From the NCBI GenBank assembly GCA_030018795.1, contig JASEHA010000165.1:1-5855 (forward strand): 5,855 bases of DNA, written 5' to 3'. Positions 1 to 5,639 of this stretch are shown in pieces. Position numbers and translations under genes: made by a program. Positions within the stretch are counted from its first letter, which is position 1. Each line of letters opens with the position of its first letter. The stretch is from a bacterium (GTDB taxonomy: Bacteria; UBA9089; CG2-30-40-21). The notes beneath the pieces were generated by a model that was given only the letters and a program-made list of their open reading frames with translations, searched no databases and was not told where the DNA came from.

Positions 1-108
1 AAGATAGAATCTTAGGCTACATCTACCCTATTTACTTGCCGATTTCAGGATGATTGCTAAAGGGAGTCAAAAAGCGAAAAAACACGAAAGGCAAAAAAGG
101 CAGGATAC

Positions 109-133
109 GGTGGCACAGACATCCCTGTCTGTG
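109..133 (+). repeat. Palindromic repeat copy downstream of pheA
   Basis: CACAGACA (114-121) and TGTCTGTG (126-133) form a perfect eight-pair stem with loop TCCC, preceded by GGTGG. It shares its layout and most bases with the inverted copy at 2276-2301. On the pheA-transcribed strand a run of six T follows only after about 15 bases (98-93), so it is a weak terminator candidate. It could still protect the mRNA 3' end. Confidence 0.7.
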
Positions 134-134
134 A

Positions 135-157
135 AGAGGAAGCTCCTCTGGCAGGAG
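135..157 (+). repeat. Two mutually exclusive small hairpins
   Basis: AGAGGA (135-140) can pair with TCCTCT (144-149), or CTCCT (143-147) can pair with AGGAG (153-157). The two stems share bases 144-147, so only one can form at a time. They directly follow the hairpin at 114-133 and probably belong to the same repeat unit. Confidence 0.4.
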
Positions 158-178
158 TGAACTATGTGTTTGTTGTAT

Positions 179-221
179 GGCAGCACAGACATGCTCTGGT
201 GACTGGTGCACTGGTGTGGTG
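179..221 (+). repeat. Degenerate palindromic repeat copy followed by CTGGTG tandem words
   Basis: GGCAGCACAGACAT (179-192) matches 12 of 14 bases of 109-122. Its stem is decayed: CACAGA (184-189) faces TCTGGTG (195-201) with one extra G. CTGGTG then recurs at 196, 203 and 211, with TGGTG at 217, giving a loose seven- to eight-base periodicity. It ends 16 bases from the pheA stop. Confidence 0.5.
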
Positions 222-236
222 CGGTTGCTCTGCAGT

Positions 237-1298
237 TCAATTTGCCACTGGATACGACCCCAATACCTTCAGATAAAGGCAGTCCTTTTGCAACTCATCT
301 ATTGCCTTTTTAACATTATCATCCTCAATATGACCCTTTATATCAACAAAGAAGATGTATTCCCATATGGTATTTTTTGATGGTCGGGATTCAATCTTGG
401 TTAGATTGACATTATACTTAGCAAATGGTGACAGCATATTATAAAGAGCACCAACCCTATCCTTAACCGAGAACATGACTGATGTCTTATCATTTCCAGA
501 GCGACCAACCGAAGAATAGCCAACAATCAAAAATCTGGTATAATTATCTGCCCTATCCTCAATCCCCTTAGCCAGGATATTCAAGGAATAGACCTGAGCA
601 GCCAGTTCACTGCCTACGGCTGCTGAATTTGGCTCTATAGCTGCCCTTCTTGATGCCTCAGCAGTACTTGAAACCTCAATATATTCTACATCAGGCAGAT
701 TAGACTTAAGCCACTGACGAACTTGAGCAAAGGCATGGGGATGAGAATAAACCCGCTGTATCTCCTCAAGGGATGATCTGGAAAGAAGGCATTGGGAGAT
801 TTCCAGAAGAATCTCTGCACATATCTTTAGATTTGATTCAATAAACATATCTAAGGTATGGGTGATCACCCCTTCAGTTGAATTTTCTATGGGGACAACA
901 CCATAATCTGCTCTTTTTTTATCTACCTCTATAAACACATCTGAAATAGAAGCAACAGGCACAAACTCTACAGATGAGCCAAACTTTCCTCTGGCAGCCA
1001 TATGGGTAAATGTTGCCTCAGGGCCAAGATACGATACCTTAAGCGGGCTTTCTATCCCCCTGCAGGCAGAGATTATCTCAGCATATATAGCACAAATTGA
1101 CTCATGTGAAAGGGGTCCAGGATTATTACTCATCAGCCGGCGATATATCTCCTCTTCCCTTGCCGGATGATAGGTTACAAGCCCATCCCTTTGCTTTAAC
1201 TCCCCTATCTGGCAGGCACACATTGCCCGATTATTCAGAAGGGTCAGCATCTCTCCATCTATTCTGTTTATTTCCTTTCGCAATTCATCTATGCTCAT
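237..1298 (-). CDS. pheA: Bifunctional chorismate mutase/prephenate dehydratase (P-protein)
   Basis: A 353-residue enzyme that converts chorismate to prephenate and then phenylpyruvate, the committed route to phenylalanine. Residues 1 to about 85 are an AroQ-type helical chorismate mutase (IDELRKEINRID, LLNNRAMCACQIGELK, HPAREEEIYRRL). About 87-262 is prephenate dehydratase, with YLGPEATFTHMAA (90-102), PIENSTEGVITHTLD (136-150), SHPHAFAQVRQWL (185-197) and the catalytic-loop motif NYTRF (252-256, Thr254). About 272-350 is an ACT domain with GALYNML (283-289) and ESRPSK (303-308), the phenylalanine feedback-binding motifs, so inhibition by Phe is expected. The start has a near-consensus AAAGGTGG ribosome site. 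It follows rapZ by 34 bases and is probably co-transcribed. I see no leader peptide or T-box upstream. All domains appear intact. Confidence 0.97.
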   Translation of the reverse strand: MSIDELRKEINRIDGEMLTLLNNRAMCACQIGELKQRDGLVTYHPAREEEIYRRLMSNNPGPLSHESICAIYAEIISACRGIESPLKVSYLGPEATFTHMAARGKFGSSVEFVPVASISDVFIEVDKKRADYGVVPIENSTEGVITHTLDMFIESNLKICAEILLEISQCLLSRSSLEEIQRVYSHPHAFAQVRQWLKSNLPDVEYIEVSSTAEASRRAAIEPNSAAVGSELAAQVYSLNILAKGIEDRADNYTRFLIVGYSSVGRSGNDKTSVMFSVKDRVGALYNMLSPFAKYNVNLTKIESRPSKNTIWEYIFFVDIKGHIEDDNVKKAIDELQKDCLYLKVLGSYPVAN

Positions 1299-1302
1299 AG
1301 TA

Positions 1303-1310
1303 CCACCTTT
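1303..1310 (-). promoter_or_regulatory. Strong ribosome binding site of pheA
   Basis: AAAGGTGG on the minus strand lies four bases before the ATG at 1298, in the 34-base rapZ-pheA gap. It is the best Shine-Dalgarno match among these genes and supports the start MSIDELRKEI. Confidence 0.7.
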
Positions 1311-1332
1311 AACTAATTAACTGCTGGCTGCC

Positions 1333-2226
1333 TTACTTCTGGCTATCCCTATGCTTGATTATCAGATTAACCTTGAATACACCCTGTTTAATAAACTCAG
1401 CAAACAGATTGCAAAGGGTAACCGAGCGATGCCTTCCGCCAGTGCATCCAAATCCAATGGTTAGATACGACCTGCCCTCGGCAATATATTGAGGGATAAG
1501 AAACTCTATCAAGCCAAACAGCTTTTCTAAAAATTTGTGGGTTATAGGGAATTTCAGGATATAATCCCTGACTCCCTTATCATCTCCGGTAAGGGAATGA
1601 AGCTCTTCCACATAATTAGGATTGGGAAGAAATCTCAGGTCAAAAAGCAGGTCAACATCTGGTGGAATACCGTACTTATATCCAAACGATATTAAAGAGA
1701 TTGTCAATTTTCTCTCTTTAGTAAATCGGCTAAACCTTTCTGTGAGTGTACTTCGCAGTTCATGGACAGTTAGATACGAGGTATCGACCACTAAATCTGC
1801 TCGTTCCTTCAAGGATTCCATCTTTTTGCGTTCAGCCATAATATCATCTAAGATGGTTTTTCCTTTGGTATTAAGTGGATGCGGCCGTCTTGTTTCACTG
1901 TATCGCTTAATCAAGACATTATTAGCAGCCTCTAAGAAGACAATCCTGTATTCAATATGATTCTCAGAAAGAATCCTTAAGGTTTCAAACAACTGCTCAA
2001 AGAAATCAGCCTCCCGCACATCAATCCCAAGGGCAACATTATTCATTGTGCCCATACTTTGAACGCAGAGTTCTGCAAACTTTGGGATAAGGGTTGTCGG
2101 CAGGTTATCCACACAAAAAAATCCCATGTCTTCAAAACACTTGAGAGCCTGACTCTTCCCTGCACCAGAGAGTCCGGATACAATAATAAATTTTACTAAC
2201 AGCTTATCTTTTCTTGCTTTTTTCAT
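1333..2226 (-). CDS. rapZ: RapZ/YvcJ-family P-loop nucleotide-binding protein
   Basis: A 297-residue protein, about ten residues longer than usual because of a basic N-terminus (MKKARKDKLLVKF). The Walker A motif is GLSGAGKS (18-25). Family landmarks are VDNLP (39-43), GIDVRE (67-72), RYSETRRPHPL (108-118), SFGYKYGIPPDVDLLFDLRF (180-199), PNPNYVEELHSLTGDD (201-216) and GCTGGRHRSV (260-269). In E. coli, RapZ binds ATP/GTP and small RNAs and controls GlmS (glucosamine-6-phosphate synthase) in response to glucosamine-6-phosphate. The Bacillus homologue YvcJ has a less defined role. Whether the RNA circuit exists here cannot be seen. The 101-base gap after hprK carries palindromes. The ribosome site is weak (GGTGAG about ten bases upstream). 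Synteny with hprK and ptsN is the standard arrangement. Identification is secure; the exact role here is inferred. Confidence 0.95.
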   Translation of the reverse strand: MKKARKDKLLVKFIIVSGLSGAGKSQALKCFEDMGFFCVDNLPTTLIPKFAELCVQSMGTMNNVALGIDVREADFFEQLFETLRILSENHIEYRIVFLEAANNVLIKRYSETRRPHPLNTKGKTILDDIMAERKKMESLKERADLVVDTSYLTVHELRSTLTERFSRFTKERKLTISLISFGYKYGIPPDVDLLFDLRFLPNPNYVEELHSLTGDDKGVRDYILKFPITHKFLEKLFGLIEFLIPQYIAEGRSYLTIGFGCTGGRHRSVTLCNLFAEFIKQGVFKVNLIIKHRDSQK

Positions 2227-2248
2227 CTATAACTGTCTCACCAAGTAA

Positions 2249-2260
2249 CTCAAGCTTGAG
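2249..2260. repeat. Perfect 12-base palindrome upstream of rapZ
   Basis: CTCAAGCTTGAG is fully self-complementary and lies 22 bases before the rapZ start codon, next to the longer hairpin at 2276-2298. The intervening bases are rich in AAGC/GCTT words, suggesting one composite repeat. It could be a protein-binding site or part of the repeat; the sequence alone does not decide. Confidence 0.45.
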
Positions 2261-2275
2261 CATAAGCTGCAAGCA

Positions 2276-2301
2276 AGCACAAGCAGGATGCTTGTGCTAC
2301 C
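2276..2301 (-). repeat. Palindromic repeat copy in the hprK-rapZ gap
   Basis: AGCACAAGCA (2276-2285) and TGCTTGTGCT (2289-2298) form a perfect ten-pair stem with a three-base loop. Read on the minus strand the element begins GGTAGCACAAGCATCC, closely resembling GGTGGCACAGACATCC at 109-124 on the plus strand. Differences in the stem are paired, so both copies keep the hairpin. No T run follows on the transcribed strand, so it is a poor terminator candidate. Confidence 0.7.
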
Positions 2302-2327
2302 AATTACAACTGTCAGCCAAACACGTT

Positions 2328-3269
2328 TCACACATTTACTGCCTGTCTTCGTATCTCTTCTGCCACCCTTTGATCCAATTCCAATGCCGAATGATGTCCC
2401 AATTTCTTCAGCCGTTGGTTCATGGCTGCTACCTCAACGATTACCGAAATATTTCTGCCCGGCTTAACCGGGATAATCACCATAGGCAGGGTTATTCCCA
2501 GCTTATCTTCTGTCAGGCTTTCAATCCCAAGTCGTTCTATCTTTTTTGTCTTTCCCCATACCTCCAGCTTGATAATTAACTCTATCTCTTTATGATGACA
2601 TACTGAAGATATGCCAAACATTTCCCGAATATTGATAACCCCAAGCCCACGCACCTCCATATGATACCTTATCATCTCTGGAGATGAGCCAACAAGACTG
2701 TTGCCAAGTCGTTTAACCTTTACCACATCATCCGCAATCAATCGATGACCCCGTTCAATCAAATCCAGGGCACATTCACTCTTTCCTACCCCGGTTTCTC
2801 CCATAATCAGCACACCAACCCCATAAATATCAACCAGCCCGCCTGAGATATTCTCCTCTGGAGCAAATATCCTTTCCAGATAAAGAGACAATAATGTAGT
2901 CAACATCCCTGTAGGCAATTGTGTGTGAAGAATAGGGACACGATATTCATTGGCTATGTCCAGCAAATCTGTTGATAATTCCATCCCCCAGGTAGTAATA
3001 AAACAAGGGCTATCAAACTCAAATATCTTTTTTAATATCTCTCGCCTTGCCCAGGGATCAAGGCTATTAATATAAGATACCTCCCCCTTCCCAAGAACCT
3101 GAATCCTTCTGGCACCGAAAAAGGCAAAATATCCAGCCAATGCCAGCCCGGGACGGTTAATATCTGTGGCAACTATCTCCCGATTCAATCCATCATGACC
3201 GGCTATTACCTCAAACCTTATCCCCAAGGTTTCATCCCTTATCATATTTTCAATAGTTAAGCTTGACAT
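2328..3269 (-). CDS. hprK: HPr kinase/phosphorylase (HprK/P)
   Basis: A 313-residue protein of normal length. The HprK N-domain covers about 1-130 and the kinase domain about 131-313. The P-loop is GETGVGKS (157-164), followed by the family sequence ERGHRLIADDVV (172-183). EVRGLGVINIREMFG (205-219) is the HprK signature, and PVKPGRNISVIVEVAAMNQRLKKLG (267-291) is the conserved C-terminal segment. The family phosphorylates HPr on a serine using ATP or pyrophosphate and removes the phosphate again, linking energy state to PTS signalling. One oddity is that the residue before GGLVDIYG is Ser142, where family members I know have His. The start has only a weak TGGTG ribosome site five bases upstream. 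It lies between ptsN and rapZ, the order seen in many Gram-negative clusters; no HPr gene is in the window. Confidence 0.95.
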   Translation of the reverse strand: MSSLTIENMIRDETLGIRFEVIAGHDGLNREIVATDINRPGLALAGYFAFFGARRIQVLGKGEVSYINSLDPWARREILKKIFEFDSPCFITTWGMELSTDLLDIANEYRVPILHTQLPTGMLTTLLSLYLERIFAPEENISGGLVDIYGVGVLIMGETGVGKSECALDLIERGHRLIADDVVKVKRLGNSLVGSSPEMIRYHMEVRGLGVINIREMFGISSVCHHKEIELIIKLEVWGKTKKIERLGIESLTEDKLGITLPMVIIPVKPGRNISVIVEVAAMNQRLKKLGHHSALELDQRVAEEIRRQAVNV

Positions 3270-3287
3270 AATTACACCATATAAAGA

Positions 3288-3329
3288 AAATGCAGAAGTT
3301 AAGAATTCCGCATTCTCACTTCTGCATTT
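3288..3329 (-). terminator. Long hairpin with T-rich tail between ptsN and hprK (terminator- or attenuator-like)
   Basis: The outer arms AAATGCAGAAGT (3288-3299) and ACTTCTGCATTT (3318-3329) are perfect 12-base complements. Inside, AGAAT (3302-3306) pairs with ATTCT (3312-3316) around a five-base loop, giving a two-tier hairpin. It begins eight bases after the ptsN stop. In the transcribed direction its end runs into TTTTCTTTAT, like a Rho-independent terminator. The hprK start codon is only 18 bases beyond it. It could partly terminate or attenuate transcription before hprK, stabilise the upstream mRNA 3' end, or be a dispersed palindromic repeat. The stem is only moderately GC-rich, so strength is uncertain. 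Confidence 0.55.
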
Positions 3330-3337
3330 CCTTATTT

Positions 3338-3871
3338 CTACTCCATTCGCTTTGCCTCTTCTGTCTCAATAATGTCTATGATAGATTGTGCATCCTTTGC
3401 CTTTTTAAGCAATTCCCGAATATAGTAATGCTTCAACAGCCTGGATATCCGAGCTAATGCCTTTATATGGAGGCTAGTGCTTTCACCAGAAGCAATCAAT
3501 AAGAAAATCAGATGAACCGGCATATTATCAACTGCATTAAAATCAATGCCCTGCACAGACCTGCCAAATGCAACAACAATGGCTGAATCATCCTGCAGAC
3601 TATCCGTATCAACACCCTGCACAGATCTATTAAATACCTCATCAATATTATGAGTCTTATCTGATTTAGCATGAGGGATAGCCACCCCACACCCAATACC
3701 TGTAGTCAACATAGCTTCTCTTGCAAGAACTGCAGCAAGAACATTATCTCTTTGTGTAATCTTCCCTGCCTTAATCAACAAATCTACCAACTCTTCAATA
3801 ACCCCATTCTTATCCTTAGCCTTTAGGTCAGCCTCTACTACATCAACACTCAACATATTAGATAGCTTCAT
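3338..3871 (-). CDS. ptsN: PTS EIIA type-2 domain protein, PtsN (EIIA-Ntr)-like, with internal duplication
   Basis: A single-domain phosphocarrier of 177 residues. The catalytic His is His67 in GCGVAIPHAKSDK, the site that accepts phosphate from HPr/NPr in this family. The later core is GRSVQGIDFNAVDNMPVHLIFLLIA (positions 103-127), followed by the closing helices HIKALARISRLLK. EIIA-Ntr proteins are usually about 150-160 residues. The excess is explained by an extra 22-residue segment after His67: RSVQGVD at 82-88 is echoed by RSVQGID at 104-110. No membrane EIIB/EIIC domain is attached, so it is probably regulatory rather than a sugar transporter part. The start is supported by AAAGGAG ten bases upstream. 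It lies 41 bases after hpf and 68 before hprK, whose product modifies HPr, so PTS-type phosphorelay control is likely. The partner proteins EI and HPr are not in this window. Confidence 0.92.
   Translation of the reverse strand: MKLSNMLSVDVVEADLKAKDKNGVIEELVDLLIKAGKITQRDNVLAAVLAREAMLTTGIGCGVAIPHAKSDKTHNIDEVFNRSVQGVDTDSLQDDSAIVVAFGRSVQGIDFNAVDNMPVHLIFLLIASGESTSLHIKALARISRLLKHYYIRELLKKAKDAQSIIDIIETEEAKRME
3541..3645 (-). repeat. Diverged in-frame direct repeat inside ptsN (66-base offset)
   Basis: Bases 3541-3579 align with 3607-3645 without gaps at 28 of 39 positions by hand count, including an identical 11-base block (CCCTGCACAGA on the plus strand) at 3549-3559 and 3615-3625. The 66-base offset equals 22 codons and keeps the frame. 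The two copies encode NRSVQGVD and GRSVQGID. Divergence between copies suggests an old duplication rather than an assembly error. Confidence 0.75.
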
Positions 3872-3881
3872 TTCAAGAAAA

Positions 3882-3888
3882 CTCCTTT
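3882..3888 (-). promoter_or_regulatory. Ribosome binding site of ptsN
   Basis: AAAGGAG on the minus strand ends ten bases before the ATG at 3871, in the 41-base hpf-ptsN gap. It is a good Shine-Dalgarno match and confirms the start MKLSNML. Confidence 0.65.
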
Positions 3889-3912
3889 CATCCTACTCAA
3901 GTAATATTCAAT

Positions 3913-4437
3913 TCATGACTCTAACAACTTAAACCTTCCATCACCACAGCCATAAAGTACATTTACCCTGATAGTTTCCTGATTGATAAAAGCACAAAAA
4001 ACAGCCTTTGTGGTTTCAAGATGAATAATTGCTTCTTCCACAGAGATAGGTTTGCCATCTATTTTCCTGCGGCTAACAATCTTTTCTTCTGACTCCACCG
4101 CCAGATCATCTTCATCAATCTCTTTCAGCATACAGGCTGTTGTCTTTCGTGCCTTAATCTTTTCCCGATGCTTTTTAATCTGGCTTTCCATCTTATCAAC
4201 AGCCTTATCTATTGACTCATACATATCTGCAGTAGTTTCCTTACTATTCAAGTTACAACCTGCACCATTAAGCGTTATCTCCACGCTTTGACCCTTCTTT
4301 TCCACCTCCATAATCACATGGACATCAAAAAGACCGTCAGAATACTTTCTCAGTTTCTCTACCTTTTTCTCTACATAAGCACGAATCGCCTCTGTAATCT
4401 CAATATGCCTTCCTGTAACCGTTAACTGCAAAAACAT
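3913..4437 (-). CDS. hpf: Ribosome hibernation promoting factor, long form (HPF/YfiA family)
   Basis: A 174-residue protein counted from the ATG at 4437. Residues 1 to about 100 form the S30AE domain (LTVTGRHIEITEAIRAYVEKK near the start, then VHVIMEVEKKGQSVEI and the helix ADMYESIDKAVDKMESQIKKHREK). A charged linker follows. About 118-174 is the C-terminal domain of long HPFs (KPISVEEAIIHLE, FINQETIRVNVLYGCGDGRFKLLE). In this family the N-domain binds the 30S decoding centre and the C-domain dimerises ribosomes into inactive 100S particles during starvation. An in-frame ATG 39 bases further upstream would add 13 residues (MIPVANIYKKRGV), but these match nothing in the family and the ribosome binding site sits before the inner ATG. 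It precedes ptsN, as in Proteobacterial rpoN clusters, although the long form is typical of Firmicutes and many other phyla. Confidence 0.94.
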   Translation of the reverse strand: MFLQLTVTGRHIEITEAIRAYVEKKVEKLRKYSDGLFDVHVIMEVEKKGQSVEITLNGAGCNLNSKETTADMYESIDKAVDKMESQIKKHREKIKARKTTACMLKEIDEDDLAVESEEKIVSRRKIDGKPISVEEAIIHLETTKAVFCAFINQETIRVNVLYGCGDGRFKLLES

Positions 4438-4440
4438 CAC

Positions 4441-4448
4441 ACCCCTTT
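4441..4448 (-). promoter_or_regulatory. Ribosome binding site that decides the hpf start
   Basis: Read on the minus strand, AAAGGGGT follows a run of A and T; the GGGG core is four bases before the ATG at 4437. It lies inside the 13-residue extension that the upstream ATG at 4476 would encode, which favours the shorter, family-matching protein. The spacing is slightly short. Confidence 0.6.
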
Positions 4449-4466
4449 TTTTATAAATATTTGCCA

Positions 4467-4493
4467 CAGGTATCATCTGTTAACTGACACCTG
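4467..4493 (-). repeat. Imperfect inverted repeat in the hypD-hpf gap
   Basis: The arms CAGGTATC (4467-4474) and GACACCTG (4486-4493) can form an eight-pair stem with one G-U pair and an 11-base loop containing GTTAAC. On the minus strand it is followed by an A/T stretch but no T run, so it is not a standard terminator. It lies in the 77-base gap between hypD and hpf, where a separate hpf promoter could sit. I see no convincing -35/-10 pair. It could be an operator-like site, an mRNA processing or stability element, or chance. Confidence 0.35.
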
Positions 4494-4514
4494 ATATTTA
4501 ACAACTAAATAATA

Positions 4515-5639
4515 TCATACTCTACCCCTCTTGTCAACTCTTTTATCATTTGTAACAAGCATATATTTATAATATGCCGCACATGTCCCCTCTGATGAGA
4601 CCATACATGCGCCAATCGGCTCTTCTATGGTACATGCCTTCCCAAAGAGCAGGCAATCAGGCGGTGTCGCCATCCCTCGAAGTATTTTGCCGCAGATACA
4701 GCCTGATAAGTCAGCCTCTACACGGTTTACATCCTGTGGCATCTCAAAAGCCATGCTCGCATCAAACCGGCTATATTTCTGCCGTATCTTAAGCCCTGAA
4801 TCAGGGATAACACCAATCCCCCGCCAGGCAGCATCAATTGGCTCAAATATCTCAGCCAATATCTGTTGTGCCACAACATTTCCCTCAGGCTTTACTGCTC
4901 GGCTGTATTGAATCTCTACCCTTGCTTTCTCCCTTGCCTTAACCAGCATCAAGATAGCCTGCAATATATCTACTGGCTCAAATCCGGTGATTACACAGGG
5001 GATATGGTATTGTTCAGCAATAAATTTATACGGTCTGGCACCAATAATGGTTGAGACATGTCCCGGGCAGATAAAGCCATCTATCCTTACTTCTCCGGAT
5101 TCAAGCAGGGCTTTCATAGCTGGTGGGATGAGCTTATGACAGGAATAGACAAAAAAGTTCTCAAGCCCTTGCTCTTTTGCCAGATGTATGCTTAAGGCAA
5201 TGCCTGGAGCTGTCGTCTCAAACCCTATACCCAGAAACACCACTCTTTTTGTTGGATTACTTCTGGCAATATCCAGGGCATCAAGAACAGAATAGACCAC
5301 ACGAATATCTCTCCCCTTTGCCCGTTGTTTTTCAAGAGAAGCCGTTGTTCCCGGCACACGGATCATGTCACCAAAGGTAGCAAGAATAACATCCCTTTGC
5401 CTTGAAAACCATACAGCCTTATCTATATCCTGAGCAGCTGTCACGCACACCGGACATCCTGGACCAGAAACAAGCTTGATAAATGGAGCAAGAAGGTTTC
5501 GTATTCCATGCTTGAAAATAGATACCGTATGCGTGCCACAGACCTCCATCAAGACCATCTCTCTGTCTACAAGCCCATTAATAGCCTCAATCAACCCCTT
5601 TGCCAGCTTTGGATCACAAAATTCATCTACAAACCGCAT
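4515..5639 (-). CDS. hypD: Hydrogenase maturation protein HypD (Fe-S scaffold for Fe(CN)2CO assembly)
   Basis: A 374-residue protein, full length for HypD, which works with HypC and HypE to attach CN and CO to the iron of NiFe hydrogenases. Visible signatures are EVCGTHTVSIFKHGIR (32-47, Cys34), GPGCPVCV (59-66, Cys62 and Cys65, a redox CxxC pair), GIGFETTAP and PGHVSTIIG. The C-terminal cysteine-rich segment (about 310-355: Cys314, 316, 329, 336, 345, 353) ends in MVSSEGTCAAYYKY. In the family, four C-terminal cysteines bind a [4Fe-4S] cluster; here the likeliest set is 314 or 316, 329, 336 and 353. The start is supported by AAGGGG eight bases upstream, inside the end of hypC. The gene is followed by hpf rather than the usual hypE. 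All key cysteines are present, so it looks functional and implies a NiFe hydrogenase encoded elsewhere in the genome. Confidence 0.97.
   Translation of the reverse strand: MRFVDEFCDPKLAKGLIEAINGLVDREMVLMEVCGTHTVSIFKHGIRNLLAPFIKLVSGPGCPVCVTAAQDIDKAVWFSRQRDVILATFGDMIRVPGTTASLEKQRAKGRDIRVVYSVLDALDIARSNPTKRVVFLGIGFETTAPGIALSIHLAKEQGLENFFVYSCHKLIPPAMKALLESGEVRIDGFICPGHVSTIIGARPYKFIAEQYHIPCVITGFEPVDILQAILMLVKAREKARVEIQYSRAVKPEGNVVAQQILAEIFEPIDAAWRGIGVIPDSGLKIRQKYSRFDASMAFEMPQDVNRVEADLSGCICGKILRGMATPPDCLLFGKACTIEEPIGACMVSSEGTCAAYYKYMLVTNDKRVDKRGRV

Larger units (their letters stand above)
1..236. other. Non-coding region downstream of pheA
   Basis: No believable gene is seen in either strand of these 236 bases. 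Positions 109-221 carry the palindromic repeats. Positions 68-100 are purine-rich on the plus strand, with CACGAAAG-type words and A runs, which read as T-rich on the pheA strand and could help end transcription. Positions 1-60 show nothing recognisable. The next gene downstream lies outside the window. Confidence 0.5.

Noticed and set aside
93..133. Rho-independent terminator for pheA at the 114-133 hairpin
   Set aside because: About 15 bases separate the stem from the T run, too far for a standard terminator; reported as a repeat instead.
109..221. CRISPR array
   Set aside because: The repeats are short, palindromic and irregularly spaced, and there are only one intact and one decayed copy; no cas genes are seen.
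1299..1332. Attenuator, T-box or leader peptide controlling pheA
   Set aside because: The gap is only 34 bases with no Phe-codon run, no T-box motif and no terminator hairpin.
1622..1960. Plus-strand open frame of 112 codons
   Set aside because: It lies wholly antisense to the conserved RapZ coding sequence and shows no recognisable domain.
2214..2579. Plus-strand open frame of 121 codons overlapping hprK and the rapZ spacer
   Set aside because: It is opposite the well-supported hprK gene, has Cys/Leu/Gln-rich low-quality composition, and matches no family; an antisense shadow.
4438..4476. Longer hpf start adding 13 residues
   Set aside because: The added residues do not resemble the HPF N-terminus, and a ribosome site precedes the inner ATG.
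4438..4514. Sigma-70 or sigma-54 promoter for hpf
   Set aside because: TGGCAAATATTTATA lacks the -12 GC of sigma-54 sites, and no -35/-10 pair with proper spacing was convincing.
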